Origin: Archaeoglobus sp. | GTDB taxonomy: Archaea; Halobacteriota; Archaeoglobi; Archaeoglobales; Archaeoglobaceae | Direction: 5' to 3' | DNA length: 64,000 bases | NCBI GenBank assembly: GCA_017656505.1 | Contig: JACDNU010000001.1 | Coordinates: 1-64,000 of the forward strand | In this document: positions 53,170-62,164 of the stretch, one piece after another | Numbering within the stretch: the first letter of the stretch is position 1 | How the letters are laid out: every line of letters starts with the position of its first letter | Program-made: the position numbers and the translations under genes | Notes under the pieces: model-generated | Told to the model about the DNA's origin: nothing | Databases searched by the model: none | What the model saw: only the letters and a program-made list of their open reading frames with translations

Positions 53170-54261
53170 CTACTTCTCGGTGTCTTTCTTGTAAGCCACA
53201 GTGAGATATTCCCCGGGAATGTTCTTTATCCTCTTCTTTTTCAGCTTTATCAACTTATCGATGACATCCGGGATTACATTTGAAAATTCCGCATATCTTT
53301 TTTCCCTTATATAATCAAGAATTTCTTTTCCAATCTCCGTTCTAACGACTACAGTCGAATAGCCGACTTTGCTCCCAACGCTGCCCACACTAACATCCGC
53401 TAACACATCTGTGAAGTCTGTACATCTCTCACAGCCATGAGGAACGATTTCATCCATCTCTTTAACTGGGAAGCTTATTTCAGAATCGGGCATGGTTGCA
53501 ATGAATTTTCCTCTGGTAATATCCATTTTAACGAGCTTCCTCATGTCCACGCCCTTTTTCTCAAGGTAAGCGCGAAGCTGATCGTAGTAGAAATTTTCCA
53601 TACAGAATAGCCCCACAACAAGTTTTACTTTATCCTTGAAAATCTTAAACTCCTTCTGGATTTTTCTCAATCCCGTTACGATGCATGGAGTACCAACAAC
53701 TCCGATACCTTTCTTAGTTACCCTTATCGCCTCTTTCAGCTCTGGAAGGACACTCGCATACGAATACTTCGTTCCACTAATCCTAGTATCCCTTAATTGC
53801 TCAACACTCCTTATGTGATAGATCTTTGGCCTCCATTCCTCATCCCTGCCAACGAAAATCGCTCTGTCTATGATTCCCATTTCAAGAGCTGATGCCATGA
53901 ACTCCGTAACCATAGCTCCATCCTGCCCCTTGAATCTCTTCGATTTCGCGGCGATAAGCTCGATGTACTCGCCCAAATCAGAGAGGGGAGTATATTCCCA
54001 GCGATGACATACCCGAAGGCAACCTTCGCAATCTATGCATCTCTCCTCCCAATCAGGAAAGTCTATTCCCCTGTCTGGCAGTGAAATTATGCCTTGAACG
54101 GGGCAGACAAAAGCACATGCAGAGCAGTGACTGCATAACCCAGTATCTATGACCCTTTTCTTTAGATCCATCCATGCTTTGTCTTTTATTCTCTTTTTTG
54201 GAATCCTTACTTTCCATTCCAGCGTTTCAACAGCCGCCGTATCGCTACTTGTATTGCTCAT
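53170..54261 (-). CDS. fqoF: F420H2:quinone oxidoreductase subunit F (FqoF, F420H2-oxidising)
   Basis: 363 residues. Two N-terminal [4Fe-4S] motifs (CSHCSACAFVCP, CIDCEGCLRVC), then an FrhB-type flavin/F420 domain with GTPCIVTGLRKI and GLFCMENFYY. It oxidises F420H2 and passes electrons to FqoI. Last gene of the operon; its start overlaps fqoI by four bases. Confidence 0.93.
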   Translation of the reverse strand: MSNTSSDTAAVETLEWKVRIPKKRIKDKAWMDLKKRVIDTGLCSHCSACAFVCPVQGIISLPDRGIDFPDWEERCIDCEGCLRVCHRWEYTPLSDLGEYIELIAAKSKRFKGQDGAMVTEFMASALEMGIIDRAIFVGRDEEWRPKIYHIRSVEQLRDTRISGTKYSYASVLPELKEAIRVTKKGIGVVGTPCIVTGLRKIQKEFKIFKDKVKLVVGLFCMENFYYDQLRAYLEKKGVDMRKLVKMDITRGKFIATMPDSEISFPVKEMDEIVPHGCERCTDFTDVLADVSVGSVGSKVGYSTVVVRTEIGKEILDYIREKRYAEFSNVIPDVIDKLIKLKKKRIKNIPGEYLTVAYKKDTEK

Positions 54262-54998
54262 GCCTTCTCCTCCCGTATCCTAACCAACTTCAACACGTGC
54301 ATCGGGCAGGATCGCACGCAGATTCCGCATCCATAGCATTTTTCTATGTCAATTCTTAAATGCCTTTCTTGGCCAATGGTTTCCCTCGTGATAGCTTCAA
54401 CTGGGCAGGAATGCTCGCAAATGCCGCATGCAATGCAGCTCTCAGGATCTATGCAAACGCTGTGCTCCTTAATCTCAACATGCGGCTCGATTTCAGGAAA
54501 CAGCTCGTCAAGCTCTTTTGATTTTTTAAGAATAATATCTCCATCCATCACATATTCAACCGTTACCTCTTCCTCTCTAACGATTTTTGGTGGTTTAACC
54601 ATCAGCTCTGTTGGTGTGTACATCTCCTCCAGATCTTTGTAAACAACGTCATGAATCTTCGTTGGTTTCAAAGCTGTAACAGGACAGGTGTCAATGCAAA
54701 AGTGGCAGAAGATGCATTTCGCATAATCAATGGATGGATAATACCGATTGTTACTCGCGAGCTCCATTTTTATCGCGTTAGCCGGGCAGACGAAGGAACA
54801 CTGCCAGCAGCTCTTACATCTTTCTGGCGAAAAGAGAATGTAGCCCCTGAAGTTGTCCGGAAGCTTCCTCCTTTCCCTCGGATACTCTATCGTAATCGTT
54901 CCCGGTTTGATAGCTTCCTTTGCTCCAGTAAACAAAGCGTCGAGATGGAGCTTAATGCTTTCAAGGGTTTTCAGCTTTGGGGTTTTGATTTTGATCAT
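54258..54998 (-). CDS. fqoI: FqoI with two extra [4Fe-4S] motifs
   Basis: 246 residues from the ATG at 54998, which follows GGGGGAAG. NuoI-type motifs CKSCWQCSFVCP and CIFCHFCIDTCP occupy the N-terminal half; a C-terminal half adds CIDPESCIACGICEHSCP and CYGCGICVRSCP, so four clusters in total. NuoI/FpoI usually has two and about 150-180 residues. The extra ferredoxin could widen electron entry, for example from FqoF. The track start at 55043 adds a Cys-containing, non-homologous tail. Confidence 0.92.
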   Translation of the reverse strand: MIKIKTPKLKTLESIKLHLDALFTGAKEAIKPGTITIEYPRERRKLPDNFRGYILFSPERCKSCWQCSFVCPANAIKMELASNNRYYPSIDYAKCIFCHFCIDTCPVTALKPTKIHDVVYKDLEEMYTPTELMVKPPKIVREEEVTVEYVMDGDIILKKSKELDELFPEIEPHVEIKEHSVCIDPESCIACGICEHSCPVEAITRETIGQERHLRIDIEKCYGCGICVRSCPMHVLKLVRIREEKA

Positions 54999-55023
54999 TT
55001 TATCTTCCCCCTTGTTTCTGAAT

Positions 55024-55094
55024 TTGCAACTTACTAATCTCACTCATTTTACTCATCTTACCCACCTTACCCATCTCCCACCTTACTCACTATC
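55024..55094. repeat. Pyrimidine-rich tandem repeat between fqoH and fqoI
   Basis: Imperfect units CTTACCCA / CTCACTCAT / TTACTCATC over about 70 bases in the fqoH-fqoI gap. Same class of boundary repeat as found at other gene ends. Confidence 0.7.
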
Positions 55095-56237
55095 TTACCA
55101 CCCCAGTCCAAAGGCTATGTTGGCAACTATTCCAATAGCGAGCGAGAGCAACGAGATCTTCATGAGGGTATTCCAGCTAAGCCTCAAAGCCTGATCAAGC
55201 CTTAGCCTTGCATAAATCGATCTTAGGAAGGAGAGGAGAACCATGATCGCCATCGCTTTAACGAACAACCATAACACTCCCGAAAGATTGCCGAGCAACG
55301 GGATATCAGGGCCATTTCCACCACCGAGAAAGAGTACCGACATGAGCAGGGCAAGAATGTACATCTTCTCGTATGTGATCGTCATGACCAAGCCGAACAT
55401 GATTCCGCTGTACTCGACGAAGGGCCCGAAGGCAATTTCCTGATCTGCCTCGGGAATTTCAAAAGGCAGCCTCGAGGTTGCCATAACCGTTGTCAGGAAA
55501 AAGATGAAAGCGGCCACCGGATTCAAAAAGATGCCGGGGATGTTCTGCTTTTCAACGATTTCAACCATATCGGCGGTTCCGTAGAGGAGGATCATCGAAA
55601 TCACAGCGAGAATGAAGGGAATTTCGTATGCGAAGTACATGAAAGCCTCCCTGATCGTTCCGATATAAGCATACCTGCTATTCGATGCCCATCCAATGGC
55701 AACTATGAACACCGGTATGAGGGAGATAAGCGCAACAGCTATCGCCAACGAATAGGGGCTCTCTATCCCGACTATGCTTCCTGCAGGAATGAAAAGCAAG
55801 GGCAAGAGAACTGGGATGAAAATTAGGATGGGAAACTGGAGGAAGTATGGCTTGTGGGCATCGCGATGAACGATCACCTCTTGGAAGAAGTACCTCATGC
55901 CGTCGGCCAAAGCCTGAATTACTCCTCCTGCCTGCCTTAAGATTTCAACTGGCCCCTTCCTCCACTGGATTCTTGCTGTAAGCTTTCGCTCGAACCATAT
56001 TATGAAAAGCAGAACCGCCATCAAGGTTCCCAGTCCAGGGAAAATCAGTAAGGCGAACATCGGCTTCCAAAGAATCAAAGCTACTAAATAGCCAACGAAA
56101 GGCATGCTGAGCAATAAATCTATTATCGGCTGAATTAGAGGTATAGAGACCTGATTTTGTAGGAAATGTTGCATCGAAAGCAAGCTTAGCAATTCGTTTA
56201 ACAGTTCGTTTAACCCGCTTAACCCGTTTACATTCAT
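55095..56237 (-). CDS. fqoH: Fqo subunit H (NuoH/ND1)
   Basis: 380 residues and eight or more helices; the ND1 signatures are RKLTARIQWRKGP (GP-rich loop), WASNSRYAYIGTIREAFMYFAYEIPFIL and FEIPEADQEIAFGPFVEYSG. It forms the quinone pocket and joins the peripheral arm to the membrane arm. The N terminus of about 22 residues is an unusual repetitive extension (NGLSGLNELLNELLSLLS) encoded by repeats at the gene start. Starts just after fqoD's stop. Confidence 0.93.
   Translation of the reverse strand: MNVNGLSGLNELLNELLSLLSMQHFLQNQVSIPLIQPIIDLLLSMPFVGYLVALILWKPMFALLIFPGLGTLMAVLLFIIWFERKLTARIQWRKGPVEILRQAGGVIQALADGMRYFFQEVIVHRDAHKPYFLQFPILIFIPVLLPLLFIPAGSIVGIESPYSLAIAVALISLIPVFIVAIGWASNSRYAYIGTIREAFMYFAYEIPFILAVISMILLYGTADMVEIVEKQNIPGIFLNPVAAFIFFLTTVMATSRLPFEIPEADQEIAFGPFVEYSGIMFGLVMTITYEKMYILALLMSVLFLGGGNGPDIPLLGNLSGVLWLFVKAMAIMVLLSFLRSIYARLRLDQALRLSWNTLMKISLLSLAIGIVANIAFGLGW
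56172..56236. repeat. Repeat encoding the FqoH N terminus
   Basis: Units of AATTCGTTTAACAG / TTCGTTTAACCCG / CTTAACCCG span the first 20 codons of fqoH and give the peptide repeat LNELLNELLSLLS. It shows a boundary repeat that has become coding sequence. Confidence 0.7.
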
Positions 56238-57484
56238 CACCTATCAGCCTCCGGCGGGAAGTAACCGAAACTTCCGTAGATGGCTTGCAAGTCAGCCAGC
56301 CTTTCTCCCCTCAAAGCTTCCATGAATCCCTTCAAGTAGTACCAGCCCGGCGTGATTACCCTCGCTCTGTAAGGAACGTTCGATTCTCCATCACTAATGA
56401 TCGAGTAGAGCAGCGTCCCCCTCGAAGCTTCAGTTAGTGAAGTGAATTCTCCCAAAGGCAGGGTTAGCTCTCCGAAAACTCTGAAAAAGAACCCCCTTAT
56501 GTCGGCAGAAGCCACCTCAGCATACTCCTGCAAGATGTCCTCACTTATTACTTTTCCTTCCGGAATCCTTCTCAACTCGTTCACGGCCTGCCTTATTATC
56601 GAGATGCTTTGAGAGATCTCCTCAACTCTAACCAGAAATCTCGAATAGGAGTCTCCCTCATCGGAGACTGGAATTTCCCAGTTTAATGAGTCATAGACTT
56701 CATACGGCTCAACGGCTCTAAGATCGTATTCAACTCCGCTTGCCCTCAGGAAAGGCCCGACCAGTCCGAATCTTATCGCTTCCTCCCTGCTTAGAACCCC
56801 CACCTCTTTGAGCCTTTCTATTACTGTCGGGTTTTTAATGAAAATCTTCTCGAAGCTTTTTAGCCTTCTTTCGAGAACGAACGTTGTCTTCCTGACAAAT
56901 TCGAGAACGTTCCAAGGGACATCCCTTCTTATACCGCCCGGAATTATGAAGGAAGATGTGATTCTCGCTCCGCTTATTCTCGTTATAGCTTCAACAATGG
57001 GCTCTCTCAAAGCAAAGGGCCACATGAAACCGGTTGTGTGGCCGAGGAAGACAGCCAGAATTCCGGCATCGTATAAGTGGGTTCCTATTCTGCTCAACTC
57101 GGCCAGAATCACCCTTATGTACTTCGCCCTTTCTGGCACCTCAACATCCAGAGCTTTCTCCATCGCTCTCACATAGCCGAGAGTAACGTTTCCGGTGTCC
57201 ATTATCGCCGGCCTCTCGAAGAGCGGGATGTTTTGGATGTACAGCCTCGTCTCAGCCAGTTTCTCCATCGATCGATGGACGTAGCCAGGATCCGGAATGG
57301 CTTCGACTATCACATCACCTTTAATGCGAAGGATTATCCTCATGTGCCCGCTTCCAGGGTGCTGAGGGCCTACCAAAACGAGGTAGTCATCTCCCTTGTA
57401 TGCGTCTTCCAAAAACTTCTTCGGAACTGGAAGAAAGAGTTCCGTCGGAGGCTGAACTGGAACGTCAAGTACGATTTCCTCCAT
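56237..57484 (-). CDS. fqoD: Fqo subunit D (NuoD / 49-kDa)
   Basis: 415 residues. GPQHPGSGHMR, PDPGYVHRSMEKLAE and RGTLLYSIISDGESNVPYRARVITPG are NuoD signatures. The NiFe-hydrogenase Cys ligands are absent (the protein has no Cys), as in true quinone-reducing complexes. It holds the quinone-binding site with FqoH. Immediately after fqoB/C. Confidence 0.94.
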   Translation of the reverse strand: MEEIVLDVPVQPPTELFLPVPKKFLEDAYKGDDYLVLVGPQHPGSGHMRIILRIKGDVIVEAIPDPGYVHRSMEKLAETRLYIQNIPLFERPAIMDTGNVTLGYVRAMEKALDVEVPERAKYIRVILAELSRIGTHLYDAGILAVFLGHTTGFMWPFALREPIVEAITRISGARITSSFIIPGGIRRDVPWNVLEFVRKTTFVLERRLKSFEKIFIKNPTVIERLKEVGVLSREEAIRFGLVGPFLRASGVEYDLRAVEPYEVYDSLNWEIPVSDEGDSYSRFLVRVEEISQSISIIRQAVNELRRIPEGKVISEDILQEYAEVASADIRGFFFRVFGELTLPLGEFTSLTEASRGTLLYSIISDGESNVPYRARVITPGWYYLKGFMEALRGERLADLQAIYGSFGYFPPEADR

Positions 57485-58558
57485 TCACTCCACCTCCGAG
57501 TAAATCTCTTCCCTAAGCTTCCTGTCTTTTCTAAGGGGGAATTCCGGCGTATCAGGAGCGAGGAGAAATCTTTCTCCCATCGCTGAATTTCCTTCAAACC
57601 AGACTCCGAAGAGGTCATACATCTCCCGCTCGAGGTAGTCTGCCGATGGCCAGAAAACTGCCAGGCTAGGAAATCTCGGATTGTTTCTCGGAATCCTTGC
57701 GAAGAGGTTTACAACTACCGGCATCAGTTCTTTTACGCTGTAGCTTGAGATCTGATACTCAACGATGAAACTATACTCATGTGGAATGTCGATCACGTTT
57801 ACATTCTTCACATGATCGAACCTTTTGCTCAGCTTGCTGGCTAACGCTACAACATCATCTTTCTCCGCCTGAATCGCTATTCTGTTTTTGTCTGTGATCG
57901 TTATTGATTTGTATAAGCCTTCAAGATCCGACTTCAATTCTGCGATCAGCTTCTTTCCAAAGCTCCAATCAACTTCTTTTGGAACATCAACCTTTATCGG
58001 GGGTGTTGGAGAGTAATGCTTTGGAGAAGGAGGCTTTAAAGGCTGTTCACCCCTCACGTTGATTTTCGAGAGGTCGTATTTCTCGAATTCGATTGTGTTT
58101 CTTGCTTCTCCGCTCACTATTTTCTCCTGCAAACTCCTTATCGCCCTAAGCAGAGCTTCAGGAGTTGGGGGGCAGCCAGGTATGAAGAAATCAACCGGAA
58201 CGACGTCAGAAGGCCTTACCATGTGGTAGCCATTCCAGAACAAACCGCCTTTAAGCCCACAAGCTCCCATTACTATAACGAATTTCGGCTCGGGCATCTG
58301 CTCGTAGGTTATTTTCAGCACTCTCGCCATCTTCCTCGTTATCGCTCCCTCAACAATGATCAGATTTGTTTGCCTTGCGATCCCATAATTTAAAGAGCCA
58401 AGCCTTTCACCATCGTATCCGCTTGCATAGGCGTGAGCTAACTCAACCCCGCAGCATGCCGTAACGAGATGGACCGGCCATAGACTCCACTTCGTACCCC
58501 ACTTTTTCAAAGGTGCCAGAGGCCCGGAATGAAGGAAATCCACGCTATCGTCACTCAT
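57485..58558 (-). CDS. fqoBC: Fused Fqo subunit B/C (NuoB-NuoC)
   Basis: About 357 residues. The N-terminal half is NuoB-like with the N2-cluster Cys in VTACCGVELAHAY, MGACGLKGGLF and IPGCPPTPEALL; after a Pro-rich linker (LKPPSPKHYSPTPPIK) comes a NuoC domain ending SADYLEREMYDLFGVWFEG. Fusion of B and C is recalled for A. fulgidus Fqo as well. The ATG at 58558 is preceded by CAGGAGGG and overlaps the fqoA stop by eight bases. Confidence 0.93.
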   Translation of the reverse strand: MSDDSVDFLHSGPLAPLKKWGTKWSLWPVHLVTACCGVELAHAYASGYDGERLGSLNYGIARQTNLIIVEGAITRKMARVLKITYEQMPEPKFVIVMGACGLKGGLFWNGYHMVRPSDVVPVDFFIPGCPPTPEALLRAIRSLQEKIVSGEARNTIEFEKYDLSKINVRGEQPLKPPSPKHYSPTPPIKVDVPKEVDWSFGKKLIAELKSDLEGLYKSITITDKNRIAIQAEKDDVVALASKLSKRFDHVKNVNVIDIPHEYSFIVEYQISSYSVKELMPVVVNLFARIPRNNPRFPSLAVFWPSADYLEREMYDLFGVWFEGNSAMGERFLLAPDTPEFPLRKDRKLREEIYSEVE

Positions 58559-58919
58559 AAGCAACCCTCCTGTAAGCCATCTCAAGTGTAAGCATGTATC
58601 CGAAGTAAATTGCCGGGATGAAGGCTATTGCTGCAACTGCAAGCAGAATGAAAAAACTCAGCCCCGCAAAAACTGCCAATACCAAAAGGAGAATTATAAC
58701 AGGCTCGACGGCCATGAACATGTACATGTAGCCGAAGTACTGCATCGGTATTCTTTTCTTTGGATTTCTGATTGGAATGTTTCCAGCCTCATACCTCAAA
58801 ATCTTTATCTCCGACTTCTTATATCTCGGAAGAATCTTGGATAGAACAAGGATGGCTCCATCTATGACTAAACTTACTACGATCAGAGCTCCGATGATTA
58901 TGATGTTATCTCCTATCAT
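58551..58919 (-). CDS. fqoA: Fqo subunit A (NuoA/ND3)
   Basis: 122 residues with three helices. KSEIKILRYEAGNIPIRNPKKRIPMQYFGYMYMFMAVEP resembles the NuoA loop and second helix (ordinarily with a conserved Cys, here none visible). Membrane-arm subunit; downstream gene overlaps by eight bases. Confidence 0.85.
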   Translation of the reverse strand: MIGDNIIIIGALIVVSLVIDGAILVLSKILPRYKKSEIKILRYEAGNIPIRNPKKRIPMQYFGYMYMFMAVEPVIILLLVLAVFAGLSFFILLAVAAIAFIPAIYFGYMLTLEMAYRRVAYE

Positions 58920-58958
58920 TTTCTTACCTCCTTAATCTTTACCACCTTAAGAACCTCC

Positions 58959-60254
58959 TTAGGATATACCGGATATACCAGATATACCAAACATGACTAC
59001 CACTCCTTTAACCCCCTGAAGGAACCAGTCCGGGGGATAGAGTGTGACGATTACCAGCAGAGTTACAAGCAAACCTATAAGATTCACAATTCCCGTTCCT
59101 CTCCCTTTTCCAAGCTCTCTTGCCAATCTGAGATAGTAGGGAACTGAGATTGCAGAATTCAACACGAGCAATACGGCAAGCCAGAGGTAGCCAGAGTTGA
59201 CAAGAGAGAGGGTTATAAAGAGCTTGCTCCAGAATCCCATTAGCGGTGGCATTCCTATGAAAGAGAGAGCTAAAGCGTAAGTGAAAGGGGAACCCATTCC
59301 TTCTTTCTTTATTGCAGTAAAGAACCCTATTTTTCCCGCAGAATTAGCGAAGAGCTGGAGCAATGCCCCTGCAATTGCAAGATATACGAACTCAAGCCTC
59401 ACGATTGCGACGAGAGTTGCCAGAACGTAACCCATGTTCGCGACAGTTGAATATCCTAATACCCTCCCATGTTCCCTGCTTGTCAACGCGCCTATGTTCC
59501 CGACAAACATTGAAACTACTGCAAGAAAGGCTGTGAAGAGAGTGATGCTTTCCGTGAGTGGGGTTGAGGTTGCTATTAAAATCTTAAAAGCAACGATAAA
59601 GGGAACGATTTTCGCGAGGGATGCCACGATCGAGATTGGAATTGCATCGGCTGCTGCGAAAACATCCGGAACCCATTCGTGAAGCGGGGCAACTCCAACT
59701 TCAAGGCTTAAGCCAAGGATTAGGAAAACGTAACCGATTATGTAAAGGATCGGACTCGCTTGGGCAGAGAAAACCTGCGAAGAGAAGACCAAAAGCAGCG
59801 AGCCGATAAGGAAGAGCACCGTTGCGAAAACCATGAAGGTTATGTACTTAATCCCAACCTCCAGCTTCAGATCCTTCTCTCCCGTCAGAACGAGCACGTA
59901 GGTTGGAACAGAAACAAGAACGAAAGTAGCAAGAATTACCGCAAAGTTGTTGCTCAGAATCACCCAAACCGTGGCGAGAACCATCAACGCCACTAAAGCG
60001 TAGTCAATACCCTTGATCTGATTTTGAGAGATGTACAAGCAGAAAATGTTTAAAAGGCCGATTGCCGCCACGAAAACGCCGTAGAAGTACGTTTCAGCTG
60101 TCAAGGATGCCACACTTACTACGATAGCTATTATCGATGCAATAAAGCCTATTCTTCTGTCTTTAATTGAAAAAGCTGCCCCCAAGGTTAGAATTATGAT
60201 CGAAATTAGCAGCAAGGAGTTTGTTAACCCCAACTCTAAAGCCATTAAGGCCAT
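58959..60254 (-). CDS. fqoN: Fqo subunit N (NuoN-type antiporter-like)
   Basis: 431 residues, about 14 helices. GVAPLHEWVPDVFAAADAIP, SREHGRVLGYSTVANMGYVLA and SFIGMPPLMGFWSKLFI are typical proton-channel subunit signatures. The C terminus is the repeat GISGISGIS, encoded by three GGTATATCC-like units right before the stop. Start overlaps fqoL by about 10 bases; ATG at 60254 is preferred to GTG at 60263. Confidence 0.92.
   Translation of the reverse strand: MALMALELGLTNSLLLISIIILTLGAAFSIKDRRIGFIASIIAIVVSVASLTAETYFYGVFVAAIGLLNIFCLYISQNQIKGIDYALVALMVLATVWVILSNNFAVILATFVLVSVPTYVLVLTGEKDLKLEVGIKYITFMVFATVLFLIGSLLLVFSSQVFSAQASPILYIIGYVFLILGLSLEVGVAPLHEWVPDVFAAADAIPISIVASLAKIVPFIVAFKILIATSTPLTESITLFTAFLAVVSMFVGNIGALTSREHGRVLGYSTVANMGYVLATLVAIVRLEFVYLAIAGALLQLFANSAGKIGFFTAIKKEGMGSPFTYALALSFIGMPPLMGFWSKLFITLSLVNSGYLWLAVLLVLNSAISVPYYLRLARELGKGRGTGIVNLIGLLVTLLVIVTLYPPDWFLQGVKGVVVMFGISGISGIS
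58962..58988. repeat. Nonamer tandem repeat at the fqoN stop codon
   Basis: Three copies of GGATATACC/GATATACC(A/G) encode the terminal GISGISGIS of FqoN, ending three bases before the TAA. A short pure tandem repeat inside coding sequence, prone to length variation. Confidence 0.8.
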
Positions 60255-62164
60255 CCGTACCACCCCGCAATCGCGATCGCAACTATGAAGATCATTATCC
60301 AGGCTGCCACGATTCTGAGGTAACTGGGAAGATATCCTTTCTGAACAGCCCTTATTAGCCTTGAAATCCAGTCAAAGAAAGACGGAATCGCCTGATGGAA
60401 GAAGTAATCGATTCCTCTGTTAGCGTAATCCACCACAGCAGCAATGAACCACCCGATTTTTGGAATTATAAAATCATTCAAGAAGGGCAGATACATCCTG
60501 TCAGTCAGGAAAACTCCGACTCTCGAGAAGGCTTTAACACTGGGTTTGTATAATGCAATGAGATAGGAGACAGTAACGAGGACTCCCACAGCAAAAGAGG
60601 TCACTAGATGTCCTTCCTCAACGAAATGATGCTCGTGGGATACTGCGTAAAGCAAGATGAAGAGCATTGAAACCATGATCGAATAGGCAAGCTTCATAAG
60701 ATTTGCATTCTCAACATGCTCGTGTTTCGGCTTTTCTCCCCTCATAAAGTTCAGGCTCAGGAATTTTGCTAAAAATGCAGAATAAATGACAGATACCAAA
60801 ACCAGCAGGTAAAAAGGAAGTATCACTCCTTCTTCAGCCAGATGCTCCATCACCCCATCCATCGCCGACTTAACCCAGTAGGCGGTGAAGGGCGGGATGC
60901 CGGAGAGGAATAAAGTTGCTACTATCGTTACAGCGAATGCTGCTTTCATCTTCCTTGAAAAGACTCTGTCTCCAGAACAGAACCTGTCGTGGGTTGCATG
61001 GATTAGATGTCCTGCGACAAGGAAGAGCGATGCCTTCGCGAATGCATGAACCATCAAATACCAGAACGCAACTATTATCGCTATCTGCCCGATCCAGAAT
61101 GATGCAGCCGAAGAGGCGAACATCAAGCCAAGGCTCGACATTGTTGAGGCGGCGAGCAAAACCTTCCTCTCTCTTAAACCTAAAGCAACTATCGCACCAT
61201 AGAACGCGGAGATCAATCCGAGAAAGAGGACGACCGAGTAAACTACAGCCAAAGCAGGAGTTTCTGCGTTCCAAGGCTGGATATACCACGAAAGTCGCAT
61301 GAATAGATAAGTCCCAGCAGCGACCATCGTTGCACTGTGAAGCAACGCACTAACAGTCGTTGGGCCTGTCATAGCAGTCATGAGCCACTCGCTGAAAGGA
61401 AGCTGGGCCGACTTTGTGAAAGGCCCCATGAGAAAAAGGAAAAGCAGGAATACGCTTCCGAAAAACCCTATTCTCTCGAAAAGTTCATGCCAAGGAATGC
61501 TGTGGATGTCGAGCGTTCCGACCAAAGCGAAAATGGTAGCTATAGCAAAGAACATCGGCATGTCACCGAATCTTATCGTGGAGATGGCCCTCCATCCACC
61601 GAAGCTCGGACTCCAGCTGAGCTCCAGCGGGCCAACCTTTCTGCCTTTCTCCCCGACGAATGTTATTTCGTCATCGTCCCTGAACCAGTGGCCGATTAGT
61701 CCCCAAGACGCCAAACCGAGCCCTTCCCAGCCTATGAGGAGTGTTAAAAGATTGTCGCTGTAAACGACGAGGAGCATGGAAGCGGTGAAGGTGTTGAAAA
61801 AGAACCAGTACCATCCCAAGCGATAATCGTCTTTCATGTATTCCAGACCATAGACTCCAATCAAGAAAGCAATTAGGGCTGTAAGAACTCCCATGTATCG
61901 GCTTAGATAATCAACAACGAAGACGAAATTTATGTTCAGGCTGGGAATCCATGGATACGAATAGAATCCATCCTCAACGTTGAAGAGGATGTTGAGGGAA
62001 ATCAGAAGCGAGATGAAGAGGCCAAAAACCGAGAGATAGGGAAGCTTTCTCGCCCATTCTTCGCCAGGTCTGTAAATCCAAGCAATAGCGATAGGAAGGC
62101 TTGAGATTACAGGAACGAGAAACATGAGGCTGAGCTGTAGGATCTCGTTCATACTCCAGTTCAT
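60245..62164 (-). CDS. fqoL: Fqo subunit L (NuoL-type antiporter-like)
   Basis: 639 residues, about 16 helices. GWEGLGLASWGLIGHWF, GPFTKSAQLPFSEWLMTAMTGPTTVSALLHSATMVAAG and SSLGLMFASS are NuoL signatures. The C-terminal extension has a long amphipathic stretch as in the lateral helix HL. Four-base ATGA overlap with fqoM and a GGAGGTGGAG site upstream. Confidence 0.94.
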   Translation of the reverse strand: MNWSMNEILQLSLMFLVPVISSLPIAIAWIYRPGEEWARKLPYLSVFGLFISLLISLNILFNVEDGFYSYPWIPSLNINFVFVVDYLSRYMGVLTALIAFLIGVYGLEYMKDDYRLGWYWFFFNTFTASMLLVVYSDNLLTLLIGWEGLGLASWGLIGHWFRDDDEITFVGEKGRKVGPLELSWSPSFGGWRAISTIRFGDMPMFFAIATIFALVGTLDIHSIPWHELFERIGFFGSVFLLFLFLMGPFTKSAQLPFSEWLMTAMTGPTTVSALLHSATMVAAGTYLFMRLSWYIQPWNAETPALAVVYSVVLFLGLISAFYGAIVALGLRERKVLLAASTMSSLGLMFASSAASFWIGQIAIIVAFWYLMVHAFAKASLFLVAGHLIHATHDRFCSGDRVFSRKMKAAFAVTIVATLFLSGIPPFTAYWVKSAMDGVMEHLAEEGVILPFYLLVLVSVIYSAFLAKFLSLNFMRGEKPKHEHVENANLMKLAYSIMVSMLFILLYAVSHEHHFVEEGHLVTSFAVGVLVTVSYLIALYKPSVKAFSRVGVFLTDRMYLPFLNDFIIPKIGWFIAAVVDYANRGIDYFFHQAIPSFFDWISRLIRAVQKGYLPSYLRIVAAWIMIFIVAIAIAGWYGWP

